Positions 50,058 through 62,546 of a stretch of 64,000 nt of DNA are shown here, piece after piece. The first letter of the stretch is position 1; every line of letters starts with the position of its first letter. Source of the stretch: Dirofilaria immitis (lineage: Eukaryota; Nematoda; Chromadorea; Rhabditida; Onchocercidae); contig JAKNDB010000064.1 of NCBI GenBank assembly GCA_024305405.1, positions 806,001 to 870,000 of the forward strand. The letters are read 5' to 3'. A program made the translations under genes and the position numbers. A model generated the notes under the pieces. The model saw nothing but the letters and a program-made list of their open reading frames with translations, was not told the origin of the DNA and searched no databases.

Positions 50058-52674
50058 AGAAACCTTCCACCGATATTTCCATCATACGGTCCACAATCAC
50101 TTGCATCATCCGAATTGATTGGACTATCTCGATCATCAGTTCCAAATGTACCACCACCATATAATGGATGACCAACCATTGTTGGTGGAAAATATGATGA
50201 TAGCTAAAAAGATAATTTAAATAATTCTAAATACTAATATTTTCACCTATTCTAAATTAAATTATCAAACATATTAATTTTTATCAAATAAGAAAATTAT
50301 TTTTGATTACTTGTGGTGATGATCGAGCACTATTCGGAAGTGATGATGATATTTCACGATTAGCTATTGCTATTGGTTGAATTTTATTTATCCGTGATGA
50401 ATCAGTTACTTTTGATCGTCGCTTTCGTGGTACCATTGTGCTATAAAATTATTTGAAAAAATTTTTTCATTAAAAAAAGAAAAACCATACGATCAATAAT
50501 TATAATTATAATAAGTTGAATTAAAATTAAATTTAATAAATAAATAAAACGAAAGAAACATGCATTTTTTTCCACCTTAAATCATCGATTTTACGAAATG
50601 TTGCGGTAGCTGGTGATACGGCTTTCAAATGTGATGATGATACAAATGGATTGAATGTTGTAGTACGAGGTATAGATGAAGCTGGAAAAATACCGGGTGG
50701 ATGATGTGATGGTTGTGGTGGTGGTGGTGGTGGTGGTGGTGGTAATGTTAAATTATTTTGCATAAATGGATTTGGAAAAGGACCCGATTGACCATTAAAT
50801 GAATGATGATATAAGGGATGAAAGAGGAAGGGATTTCGATTAACAACTATTGCTGCTGCTGCTGCTTGTTCACGTTGTTGTTCTACAAGTGCTGCAGTTG
50901 TACGTTGCGCACTAATAGCTGCTTCCGCAGCTATAAATTCCGCTATAATCTAAAATTTATCATTCAAATTTACGACAAAATAAGCAACAAAGAGAAATGA
51001 TAAAACAAATGATGAAACGCCATGATTGACGTACGTAAGAAATGATAAGTAACGAATAAAAGAAATGAAATTATAAATGGAATTAAAATTCATCAATAAC
51101 TATTAATTAGTAATATAAATTAATCAACATTCCAATACCGTATTCAATCCTAAATTTCAACTGATAATTTAAATTTCCTCAAATTTTGGTCCAATTTAAT
51201 ACATCAAAATCAATCATGTAAAATCAATAATTATAATTGCATTTTCTAATATTCATCGTATTTACAGTAATATATACACTGTACCACTCATTTTTCAATA
51301 TTCTTATCTATGTTTTTTTTTGAAAATGAAAATTTTAAAGATTATTTCATGGATTATAATATAACAGTACCTTATCAATGCTACTATTTAATCCATTGAT
51401 AAGCTCTTGCTTTAATGATTGTGCTAATTTAGCATAATCTCGTTGAATTTGTTGTTGTATAAGTTGACTTTGTGCTCGTTTTTGTTCTTCATCATTTACA
51501 CCTAACAATTTCTTTTGTTGCTCAATCCAATTTGAATAAATTCGTTTTTGCATATCAATCATTTCCTGTATCCTATTCTATAATTACAAAATATTATTGA
51601 TAAATTTAAAAGGAAAGAAAGAGAGAAAACGAAAAAAACGAAAAGAAGCAAACAAATCGAATTAAATATTTTTAATTTATAAAAATGAAAAAGGATGAAA
51701 ATTTATTAAAATTATTTCAATAAAATAGCTGATAAAATAAATGATAGATATTGATTAAAATAATTGATAAGATAAATGATAAATATATTTATATTAATTT
51801 AATTTTATATTCAATTTCTTTCTTTTTTTTAATTCAATTAATTAATTCTATTACAAATTTATGAAATACGTACTTGTGGATTAATATTAGCAGCTAAAGT
51901 TGCAGCTAAAATATTTTTCGTCATATCATTAGTCGTTTTCATTTCATCTGATTTTTCAACATTTATTTTATTTATCATCTTATCATCTTCCAATGAATCA
52001 TCGGTTTGTTCTAAAAATTATTTACTTATCAAATATATTTGATTAAAAAAAAAAAAAAAATTGAAATTTTCCAATATGTTAAAATAATTAAAAGATTTAA
52101 TTAAACCAATAACCAATTTGATGATTGCATTCATTATCAATATCAATCGGTTGCCGTTGTGGTGCAGTATTTTTCGCCTTGATGAACTACTACCGTTATT
52201 AGCACTTCCACCGGTAAATGATGCATTTGGAGTAGAACTTGTCTCACCCATATTATGTTCTTCCTATTAAAAATTAATTAATCAATTTAATTAATCATAT
52301 ATTTATTACTAATTAGGCATGTTTTTATCAGTTGAATGATAAAGTAATTAGTAAAAGTATTAAAATTATTACTATTAATTATTGCTACTTTTTCTTTCCT
52401 TTTTTTTTTTTTAAATAAGCTTACTTATTTTGCTTATCATTGAATGATATGGCTTAATTTTTCAATTCTTCTAATTAATTGAATGATAAAATAGTTGATA
52501 AATGAAGGTAATCAATAAATAGGTTAGTTAAAATTAAACAAACTTTTAAATATGATGTTGTATCGTCTTCATCATCATCATTATTATTACCATCATTATC
52601 ATCATCATTATCATTATCATCATCGTTATCGATTTTACCATCACCATCACCATCATCATCATCATCATCACCAT

Positions 52675-52716
<42 letters not shown>

Positions 52717-54045
52717 TATTATCATCATTATTTAGCTCATATGATTGATCATCAGTGGTCATTGCAATTGCTTTATCATCATCATTAGCTTGATTAACTA
52801 TTGTTGCTAATGTTTCATCCTTATAATCATTAGTTTTAACATCATCATTTCTATGTGTCATCGATGATGGCATATTAGTTGATAATAGAAATTTCTGAAA
52901 TATTAAATAAATATATTTAATAAGAAATTAAATCAAATAAAAATTTGCTAACATATTATTTTCATCAAGGAATAAAAAAATATTTTTCAACAAAAAGAAA
53001 ATTAATAAAAGAAATAAAAAAAAAAATAAAACAAGTATAGAATAATTAATGGTATAAAAAAAAAAGACAAAGTTAGAAAAATAAAAATTCAACTTTTCGA
53101 ATAAAATATAAAATGAACGAAAGAAGGAGAAGAAAAAAAACATACAGAAGAATTTTAAATTCAAATATGAATATCGAAAATAAAATTAAAAAACTCCACC
53201 TTCCTCTTCTCTTCTATCCAATCATTAGTGAGAATTATAACAAAATACAAAATACAAAAAAAAATAATATGCCACATGAAAGAAGTTGTTTACAAAAAAA
53301 TATTATAAAAAAAAAAAAGAAAAAAAGGAAAACAGATTTTGATTTTAATCTGAATTATGTATTATCATTCTCTAACTATTTGTTATTAAATAATCTTTTG
53401 CCTACGGTAGAATAGGATAAGAATAAGATTATTGATCTCAAAATATTATATTTTTCTAGTAGTAATAAAATGGAGGAAGAAATAAAAAAAACGATGAAAA
53501 AAAGGGACAAATGAATAATTCTAATTTTAACAAATATCAAAAATAAATAAGCTACTAGATTAATTACTGTAAAAAAAAAGAAAACAATTAGAAAAGATGA
53601 TAGCAAAGTTTTGATTAATAAACAAGTAAACAATAATAATAATAATAATAATTTTGAATATACCTGATGTTCATTATTGCTAATATTTCGTTGTTGACTA
53701 AGATCTTGCGCTAAATCATCCATATTGTTTATTTGTTCCATGCTATTAAATGATGATTCGTATCTTTGTTGAATCGTTGTTGTTGCTGTTGTTGCAATTG
53801 CTGCTGTTGTTATTGTTGTTGTTGTTGGTGGTGTTGTTGTTGTTGGTGGTGTTGTTGTTGTTGGTGGTGTTGTTGTTGCTGTTGCTGTTGCTGTTGTTGT
53901 TATTGTTGTTGTTATCCAGGGAAATATGCTACTTAAGGTAGCATTAAAATTACTATTTTGAACTGTTCCTGTTGCTATCGTGTATGCATTATTACTATTA
54001 TTCTTTTTAACAACATTGCTAAGTTGCAAATCATTCATATATCGT

Positions 54046-54080
<35 letters not shown>

Positions 54081-54093
54081 CTGCTGTTGCTGT

Positions 54094-54137
<44 letters not shown>

Positions 54138-54832
54138 TTGAAGCATTAGTATGCGTGTTGCCTATAATACTTCACTTTTTTACAAAATAATGTTTATTAT
54201 TTTTATTCAAATTATTACAAAAATAATTTTTACCGTAAACTTGTTATTAGTTAAATTTTCAATAAGTATGCAACATTGAAAAACAACAATATTGATTGAT
54301 TCTTTCGAGATCGAAGATTATATTTTGTAGTAATTAAAAATCTTTTTTTTCTAACTTAAAGAATGATTAAAATGAAGATATTTAAAGGTATTATTTATCA
54401 TACCTGATAAGGATTACGTGGTTCACCAGCGTCGACACGTTGTCTTTGTCGTTTCAGTTTGATACGTTGTTGTGGTGATGTATTGCTGCTATTGTTATTA
54501 TTATAGTTGATATTGGTGTTGTTGTTGTTGTAGCTATTAACGGCAGTAATGGTCGATGGTTGTTGATGATATTGTAGTTGTTGTTGAAATGGATGACAGT
54601 GATGATGATGAAAATAATGATGTTGTTGTTGTTGTTGCTGATGATGATGATAATGATACTGTTGTTGCTGTAGTTGTTGTTGTTGTTGTTGTTGCTGTTG
54701 TTGTTGTTGTTGTTGTTGCTGTAGCTGCTGTTGGGTAAGTTGAGTAAATAGTGGAAAGCTCGAAATTTGATGGTGAGTAATAAGTGATGGTGACCTGTTT
54801 AATGATTGAGGTAGTGTTTCACCCGAGGACAT
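46246..54832 (-). CDS. pros-1: Prospero homeodomain transcription factor
   Basis: Twelve exons in coding order: 54832-54404, 54161-53664, 52894-52544, 52263-52114, 52010-51874, 51577-51371, 50949-50576, 50440-50311, 50203-50064, 49606-49455, 46970-46826, 46427-46246; at least 965 aa. The last 160 residues are the homeo-Prospero domain: [100 protein letters not shown]. Upstream lie polyQ tracts (exons 1 and 2), a Thr/Pro-rich run, an Asp-rich stretch (exon 3), [11 protein letters not shown], a Gln-rich helix, a proline run and PRKRR. Prospero proteins are nuclear DNA-binding regulators of cell fate (glia and secretory cells in C. elegans). One base is missing at 52170-52174 (T5), 49558-49563 (A6) and 46377-46382 (A6), two of them inside the DNA-binding domain. 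The ATG at 54832 is provisional: the frame runs upstream to an acceptor-like site at 54866-54867 (CTTTAAG), so a further 5' exon or a trans-spliced leader is possible. Confidence 0.95.
47573..47640. repeat. (ATC)n microsatellite in a pros-1 intron
   Basis: CATCATCATCATCATCATTATTATTATCATCATCATG-type run in the 2.5-kb intron before the penultimate exon. A shorter GATGATGATGATGATG run lies at about 47805-47820. Confidence 0.85.
48893..49208. repeat. Minisatellite with unit of 81-82 bp in a pros-1 intron
   Basis: About four copies; the block ACAGATGATTAAATAAACT recurs at 48947, 49028 and 49110. Units carry GATAAGAAGATTGATGATGCAAGA. Confidence 0.9.
49741..50055. repeat. Long (ATT)n microsatellite directly behind a pros-1 splice donor
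   Basis: About 315 bp of ATT triplets with CTATT/GTT interruptions. It starts only a few bases inside the intron from the minus-strand donor at 50063, next to the exon that precedes the homeo-Prospero exons. Confidence 0.95.
50718..50746 (-). repeat. Proline codon run (CCA)n in pros-1
   Basis: Nine to ten consecutive CCA codons within exon 7 (plus strand GGT repeats). In frame with the flanking coding sequence. Confidence 0.9.
52562..52735 (-). repeat. (GAT)n Asp-rich coding repeat in pros-1
   Basis: Imperfect GAT/AAT triplet run encoding an Asp/Asn/Gly stretch of about 55 residues in exon 3. The plus-strand His-rich frame over it is only its complement. Confidence 0.9.
53764..53915 (-). 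repeat. Thr/Pro-rich coding repeat in pros-1
   Basis: Repeated ACA/ACC triplets with CCACCA pairs, encoding TTTPPTTT units, in exon 2. Confidence 0.85.
54043..54141 (-). repeat. (CAA)n polyglutamine tract in pros-1 exon 2
   Basis: About 31 Gln codons (mostly CAA with a few CAG) interrupted by two His codons. Confidence 0.92.
54659..54733 (-). repeat. (CAA/CAG)n polyglutamine tract in pros-1 exon 1
   Basis: About 23 Gln codons interrupted by Leu, next to a His/Gln-rich stretch. Confidence 0.92.
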
Positions 54833-55333
54833 CAACTGATTCGTTTCTTGTTGTTGTTGCGTTTTCTTAAAGGATAATAATAGTTCACACTAGCTTGACT
54901 AGCTTAATAATTCGTTTTACACCTTTTTCTTTTCACTTCCTAGAAAACGAATAAAATAAATAAACAAATAAAGTAAATAAATAAATAAGCATAAACAATA
55001 TCTCGTATTCATCATTATCATATATGACAATTTATATCATTTTTATTTAATACAATTAAATTATCCTAAATATATGCTTGTTTATTTTATCTAATCATTA
55101 AGTTTATTTGTTTGTTTCTTTTTCTCTCTCTCTCTCTTTTTTTTTGCTTTTTTTTCAATCCATCAAGCTGTTGATTTGTTTTTATTTGTATTTTAAGAAT
55201 TTGCCAATGATAATGAAGATGTTGATGAATTTGAATAGCATTTTGCATGTAGAATAATAATGTTCAATAAACACAAAACTAAAACATGATGAGAATTTAG
55301 GAATTAGTTAAAAAGAATTGCATAATTTTATTT

Positions 55334-55475
55334 CATGCTAAATATGCTATGATCGAGATTAATAATAAAAAAAAAAACGAAAACTTGGCCTTACTAAATA
55401 TGATATGATCGAGATTAATAATAAAAAAAAAAAAAAATTTGCTACATGCTATGATCGGCATCAGCAATCAATAAA
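55334..55475. repeat. Tandem repeat of about 55 bp with GATCGAGATTAATAATA core
   Basis: Two close copies of ATGATCGAGATTAATAATAA followed by an A run, plus a third diverged GCTATGATCGGCATC. Confidence 0.75.
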
Positions 55476-57076
55476 ATATATTCATTATCATTTTACTGAA
55501 CTAATCAATAAAATAAAGAAAAAGAAAAACTTAACTTATTCATAAAAATTATATTATTAAAGAAATATTTTAGTAGAAACTTTTTTTAATTAATAATTTA
55601 ATTTATTTTAAAATTAATATTATTCATTTTCGTTTTTAATTATCTTTTTTTTTTATTTATCATTTTTCTTTTTTCTTTTCGCTTCATATATTATATTGAA
55701 AATAAGCGATTACTATAATTTTTCTTTTTCTTTTTCTTCGTTTTTTTTTTTTTTAAATTAATATACTTGGATAAAATTGAGTAAATAATTTGAAATGTCA
55801 TTAAATGATAAATATGCTTATATTAAAATTTACTGATATGATAGTTTTGATAATATATGAACGCAAGACTTATAACTGAATGAATCATTTCAAGAAATTT
55901 CAATTGATTGATAGCAATATTATAACATATGATACTGTAATAATAACAACGCAATAAATAAACAAACTTAGTGAAGCTAAGAGTTAATTTTACGCTTTAA
56001 CAATATTGCTTTTTAAAATCATTTATCAATAAATAATTATTGATCGATCGATCGGCATAATGTGGGAAGAAAGAATGAAATCTTTAGAATGAATATATGC
56101 TAAAATTTCTAATAGCTCAATGATAACAAATCTCTTATCATTTATTTTATTTTTTCCATCGAAAAATATCGAATTTTCTCCGTCCAAATAATTAACAACA
56201 ATTATCAGATCTATCAATAGATCTATCAATGATGCATGGAAAAATAAGAGAAGAAAAAAAAGGATCGTTTTTTATTTTCAATTAATTACTTTTTATTTCT
56301 TACTAACTATCGTAATTATTTTAAAATTAAATTAATATGAAAAAAAGGCCTAAGCCTTTTTTCTTTTTGTATAATTATTACAGTAGGAAATGTAACAATT
56401 ATTTTATATTAGATAATAATAATAATAATAATAATAACAGTAATAAATGATAATTTTAAATTTTAATTAATATTAATTTTTAATTTAAATTATATCATAA
56501 TTCTTTTAAATTATCTCTAAATTTGTTATTACATCTAATAGCTATGAGTGATTATTTTTTATCAGTTTATTTTTTTTTTTTAAATTGATGAATAAAAAAA
56601 TCATAAATTATATCATGATATATTTGATATATTCATGATATTCGTCGTAATACATCTATCATCAATATTCATTCATTTAAGCTACTTAATAATTTGGATT
56701 AATCATACTTAATTTGCATAACATTTCATCATGTCAATGATACATATATAATATAATATATTAAAGAAGACATAAAGAGACATACATATATCTCGTCATA
56801 TATATACCTGTAGATATTTTGCATATAAATAAAATAGGTAGAACGAGAATTAATCGGAAAAGAATATGATAGGTTAAAAAAAAGATTATATGTTAGTTGA
56901 TCAAAAATTGAAATGAGAGGAAAGATGAGATGAGATGAGATGAGAGAAGATGAAAAATGATGGAAGTGATGATTGAAAGAAACGAATTAAATACAATCAT
57001 TTCTGAAGTGTATGTATCATAATCCCGGGATTTTGATATGATGATTGTATCGAAGTGGCACATTGAGAATATTTGA

Positions 57077-57100
57077 ATATATATATATATATATATATTA
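57077..57100. repeat. (AT)n microsatellite
   Basis: Perfect run of AT dinucleotides, about 11 units. Confidence 0.9.
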
Positions 57101-58446
57101 AAAAATTTCAGTATATAATAATCATAATAATAGCATTTAGTTGTTGTCATCATTATCATTACCTTTTTTTTCTTTAATTCTCTTCATTTTATATTTTCAC
57201 TTCAATCATTTCATTATTTCTTTTAATGATAAGCATTCAACGATTGCATCAATCATTTTAATGAAGAATTGATAAGAAAAGATATGATAAATAGAGAATT
57301 TAATAATAGAAGTGATAAGAAAAGATGTGATATTTTATTTTTATATTAGATAATGAAAAAAAAAGACTGATAATTGTAAGTTTTAATAATGATATTAATT
57401 TTTAGTTTAAATTATATCATAATCAAGTATCATTTATCATTGATAAATCATAATCAAATTTCATTTATCATTGATAATTATTTAAATATTTGTTTCTGAA
57501 AAGCGAAAAAAAGAGAGAAGATGATTTGAATATTTATAAATATAATATTATCATATATTTGCATAAATTAATTATTAATATAATTTGATGATATTTACCT
57601 GGCATATAATTTTACCTTTTTAAAAATTAAAATATGGCAAATCAATTGAACAAATATATATATTTATGTTTTATTTCGTAGAAGAAATATAAAATTTAAA
57701 TCTGATATTTTTGATAAAAATTGATGTTAATAAGATGCAATTGAAATTTGTAAAATTTAATAACTAAAATTTCGAAGATATTATTCTTGTAATTAATTAA
57801 GTTTTTAAGGTTTTAATTTCGAATTAATTCTAATTTGAATTATTGCTATTTGAATTTCATTACTTAAATTTAATATAATAGCATTCATATAATTTCCATA
57901 CATTTAATAATACATTTTGTAATTAATAATTTGAATAATTCAAAGCTTAGTGATAAGTTTGATGTTAAATCCTAAATAAATTTGAAAATCAAATCATCTC
58001 CGAAGAGCTAATTTAAATTAATTAAAAATTTTTATATCAACAAAATTATTTGAACTTATTTTCAATCAATCGTAAGTGAAATTCTAAATATTTGAAAATT
58101 AAAATTTTAAAGAAAGTTAAATGATAATACAAAAATTAATTAAATATTATGTACCATAGTTATTTCTCAATTACTCTTTTTCAACTCAATCGCAATTTCA
58201 GAAACCTAAAATGCAACTTTGTTTTTTCTTCATTTTTTTAATTAGAATTAATCATCGTGACAAAAATAAACTTTATAAATAAATTCATATTTTGTACTTT
58301 GTCATACTTTTCTTACCTGGATTTTTCAGCTGCTATATGCTATTTAGGATTTTTTTGTTTTTATATGGAAATTTTTTTTGAAAAAAAGCGGAAAATTCTT
58401 TTATGTTACAAAAAAAAGAAACCAAAGAAAAAATTTTTTGTCAATA

Positions 58447-58674
58447 AAAATGAAATTATTGGTTTATGCAAATGAGCATAGTGATATAAGTCAAAAAAAT
58501 TTTATAATTAATTAATCATGTCATCGTTGAAAAATTATAGTTAATATGAATTGTGTATTAAAAATGAAATTATTGGTTTGTGCGAATGAGCATAGTGATA
58601 TAAGTCAAAAAATTTTATAATTAATTAATCATGTCATCGTTGAAAAATTATAGCTAATATGAATTGTATATTAT
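58447..58674. repeat. 114-bp tandem duplication
   Basis: Two copies offset by 114 bp that differ at only a handful of positions; unit begins AAAATGAAATTATTGGTTT. Confidence 0.95.
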
Positions 58675-58875
58675 TCATAAAAGATATTTTTAAACAAATG
58701 ATAATCATTAATAAAGTTGTTTTTAATTAATAAATTTCTCCTTTTTCTTTTACATATGCCAAATGTTAAAAAATTTTTTTTAACAATCATTTTTGAATTG
58801 ATAATAGAAGGATAGAAAAAATTTAGAATACAAATAAAATTAAAAATATTTTTTGTTTTCATCCATTAATTATAT

Positions 58876-58985
58876 GATTGCATTTTAGCATACAATTAAT
58901 TAATTAATTACAGTAATAACAAACAATTGATTGCATTTTAGCATACTGTTAACAATTAATTATGGTAATAACAAATATAATATTA
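58876..58985. repeat. 53-bp tandem duplication
   Basis: GATTGCATTTTAGCATAC occurs at 58876 and 58929, each followed by AATTAATTA and GTAATAACAAA. Confidence 0.85.
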
Positions 58986-59518
58986 ATTTAATAATTTCAA
59001 TTTTAAATAAATAAATATTAATTTAATATTTTTTCATTTTTAAATATAATTCTAAGTAATTCATTTCATTTAAAATATTTATCATTCAAAATATTAATAA
59101 TCTTAATAATTAATATTTCAATTTAAATTAATCATATTATTTGCTTTTTTTTCTAAAAACAAAAACAAAAAAAGGATGGAAAAATTTTTCAAAAAAAAAA
59201 ATTTGACATACTATCGTAGTATTTCATTTTATAAGTGATTATAACGGTACCGTAATCTTTTCATCTTTTATACCTAAAAAGAAAGAAAAGAATTATCAAA
59301 AATTATACAGTAATAAATATTTTTACAAATAAAATAAAAATTGTTAATATTAAAGAAAAAAAAAACGAAAGAAGAAAATGAAATTAATTGAAAAGATATG
59401 GTAGTTAATAGAGTAGTAAATAAGAATTACACCGTAATAATCTAAACATAAAAATTGATGAAATGAAATCTTTAATCAATTGGATGATAGATTTTGTAGT
59501 AAAAGAAAGAAATTTTCT

Positions 59519-59636
59519 GAGATAAACAAGGTAGGAGAAGAAAAATGAAATGAAGAAGGAAAGAAAATGAAAGGAAGAAATGAATGAAGGCAAAGGCGGA
59601 AGAAGAAGAGAAGAGAGGAGATGTGCTTTGGATCAA

Positions 59637-59668
<32 letters not shown>

Positions 59669-59815
59669 GATGAAGAAAGAGGAAGAGGCGGAAGAAGAAA
59701 AGGAGAAGGAGGAGGAGGAAGAAGAAGAAGAGGAGTAGGAGGATGATGAAAAGAAAGGAAGGAGTGGAGGAGAAGAAGAAGAAGAAGGAGGAGGAGAAGG
59801 AGAAGATTGGAAGAT
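59519..59815. repeat. Purine-rich (GAA/GGA)n block with (ATG)n
   Basis: About 300 bp almost entirely of A and G on the plus strand (GAAGAAGAAGAGGAGTAGGAGG), interrupted by a perfect (ATG)n run at 59638-59667. Confidence 0.9.
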
Positions 59816-59971
59816 TGGATAGTATGAAATTGGGGTCCGTCTGGTTGGTTTTTCATCTTGCTGGTAGCGCAGATCATTTATTATTATTATTATTATTGTT
59901 ATTGTTGTTATTATTATTGCTATAATTATTATTTGTTGATGATGATAATGATGAGTAATCATAAGTGATGA

Positions 59972-59973
59972 TA

Positions 59974-60004
<31 letters not shown>
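59972..60004. repeat. (ATG)n microsatellite
   Basis: About ten perfect GAT triplets, followed by a C/T-rich segment to about 60,220. Confidence 0.9.
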
Positions 60005-60007
<3 letters not shown>

Positions 60008-60639
60008 ACTGGTAGCAATAGACGACGTCCTTCTTTACGATCCACACCGATTCATTTCTTCTCTCTTCTCCCATTCCTCTATCTATCATTCTTTTGCCAA
60101 TTGTTTGTCATACTATCGTCTTCCTCTTATCTTCCTACCTTCAAATTCCCTTTTTCTTCTCATTCAATAAATCCCCCTCCCCCACCCTACCATTTTGCCC
60201 ATCCTAAATTCTCGCATTCATTTTTCATGGTTTTAGATTTTAAAGCTCTTTCTCGACAAAAATACGAAAGAGGAAATCGAGAATGATCCCAAACAAACAT
60301 TTCAACGCTAACACATTATAATATACATACATATACACATATACATATATACACATAACACTCCTATAGTTTTCATTTTAGTTTATCATTACATCCTTCT
60401 CATTTTCCTTCTTCATCTCCAACATCATCATATTTTTCTTCTTCTTCTTCTTCTATTACATAAACAAACTTATCTGTTATCAGACAATGATATATTAATC
60501 GATATACATTAAAAAAATAGATGAAATAATTTTGCATGCAAGAAAATGATGTAAATATTACTAATATGATAAGACAATCATTGTAAAGAGATAAGATCAT
60601 TGTGATTTTTTTTTCATTAAAATATATATTTTTATAATC

Positions 60640-60752
60640 AATTTACAAGATTCACCAATATATAATCAATTTATAATCAATTTGGAAGATTCATAATATA
60701 TAATCAATTTATAAGATTCATAATATATAATCAATTTATACGATTCACAGTA
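60640..60752. repeat. Tandem repeat with ATATATAATCAATTTATAAG unit of about 31 bp
   Basis: Three to four copies of ATATAATCAATTTATAAGATTCATA. Confidence 0.85.
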
Positions 60753-62071
60753 TACATAATACTTAAATGATCAAATAAAATTTTAGCAAATTATCAAAAT
60801 TTACGAAAATATAAAAATATATTGAGTGTTATTAAATAAAATTATTTTGAATTGAAATTATTTAAATGAATAAATAAATTTAAAAAATTTAAAAGATAAA
60901 TTTTTTAAATAATATTTTATTTATTATTAAAATAAAAGATAAGAAAAACAAACAAACAAACAAACAAAATTCTTTTATGCTTAAAACGATTGTATGAAAA
61001 TGTCACATTTTACATTAAATTAAAAATAACAAAATTTAACTTATCCGTTTATTATTAAAGCGTATTAAAAACGATCATTCAAATTATTCATTTATATTGA
61101 AGCTTTTGTTATTAAAAAAAAAAAAAAATAATAAACAAATTAATTTTATCCTTTTTTTTTTCTATATATGGCTAATCAATGATTAATAATTATTTATTTA
61201 TTTTTAATCGTTTTTTTTCCTAGCAGATTTAAATTAAACAATCAGTTACAAATTTTACATGTAAAATATTCATTTAATAAATGTATCATATCATATTATA
61301 TGATAATATAATATACTTTTAAAACTTACTGTTAAGCTAAATTTATTAAATTTATACCTTGTTCTATTTCATATATAATCAAGAATAATATTGAATTATA
61401 ATTAATGTATATATTTGGGTTATCGATAGATTAAGGACGAATAATAAGATTTAATTTTAATTAAGTTTTAAAGTATACTATATTTGAACTAAAAAGTTAT
61501 TTGCATATGATTGGTAGCAATTTCAAGAAAGGTATAATAATACAAAATATTCTATAGTTGCTTTACTTATATATTGAGAAATTAGAAATTGCATATTTAT
61601 ACAACTGTAACATATACAATCGATGAAAGGTAAAAGAAAATAAATGTCATTTCTTTTTCCCTCCAATCAATTCAAAAGAAATATCTAAAAATTAACTTTT
61701 CCAAAATAGAAAAATATTTCACCAGAAAACTTTTGCCAGTTTCATATATAAAGACGAAATACGGTAGACATTATTGTTAAATTTGAATTAAATAAGAGCG
61801 GAAATATAATTGGACGACAAAAGATAACGCTTCCTTATTTATAGTAAATTTCATTAGAATTTCTTTGCTAATACAAAGCTAATTTCAAAATTATCAAATT
61901 GAATAGTTGCTATAGCATCAGTAGTTAAAGCTCATCTCAATAGGACGAATAGATTATAATAAATAACTTGAGAGAAGGTTCGGATTTCATTAGAAGAGCT
62001 GACAAGTGGTACTGTACGGAACATAAAATCTGTAATACTATATAAGGTTAGTAGAGGAAGAGGAAGATGAG

Positions 62072-62106
62072 AAATGGTGGAGGAGGAGGAGGAGGAGGAG
62101 GAGAAG
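62072..62106. repeat. (GGA)n microsatellite
   Basis: GGAGGAGGAGGAGGAGGAGG run within an A/G-rich segment. Confidence 0.9.
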
Positions 62107-62487
62107 GGGACTATGACAATTTAATGAATAGAAGGGAAAAAGGAGTTAACGATTTTTGATTCCAAAAAAAAAAAGTAAATGATAATAATAGTGAAAAAAA
62201 GGAAATCACGTGAAGATTAAATTTTTTATGCAAATTTTTTTTATTATGTTTTAATACTTTTGGAAAATGATAGAAAAAAGAAAGCTGTTTGCGTAGGTTG
62301 AAATTATGAAATATTAATCCTTATCGAAACATAATGTTATATTATAATAAAGGAAAAAAAAAAAGAAAAACAAAATGAAAAATGAGGGATCATATACTTA
62401 AAAATTGAAATCAAATATTTGAAAATAATATCAGTGCAATATAATATGAATCATGAGAGACAATAAATTGAAATAAAAATAAGTTTA

Positions 62488-62546
62488 AAATGGATCGAAT
62501 GAAATGGATCGAATAAAATGGATCAAATGAAATGGATCGAATAAAA
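62488..62546. repeat. 15-bp tandem repeat AAATGGATCGAATGA
   Basis: Four units with one or two changes each. Confidence 0.9.

Noticed and set aside
49670..50171. Leu/Tyr/Ile-rich open frames of 128 and 144 codons
   Set aside because: They are translations of the ATT microsatellite, and one runs antisense over a pros-1 exon.
52552..52788. His-rich open frame
   Set aside because: Antisense shadow of the Asp-rich coding repeat in pros-1.
59476..59962. Leu/Ser/Pro-rich minus-strand open frames
   Set aside because: Translations of the GAA/GAG purine block and TTA microsatellite; no protein-like segment beyond a short stretch.
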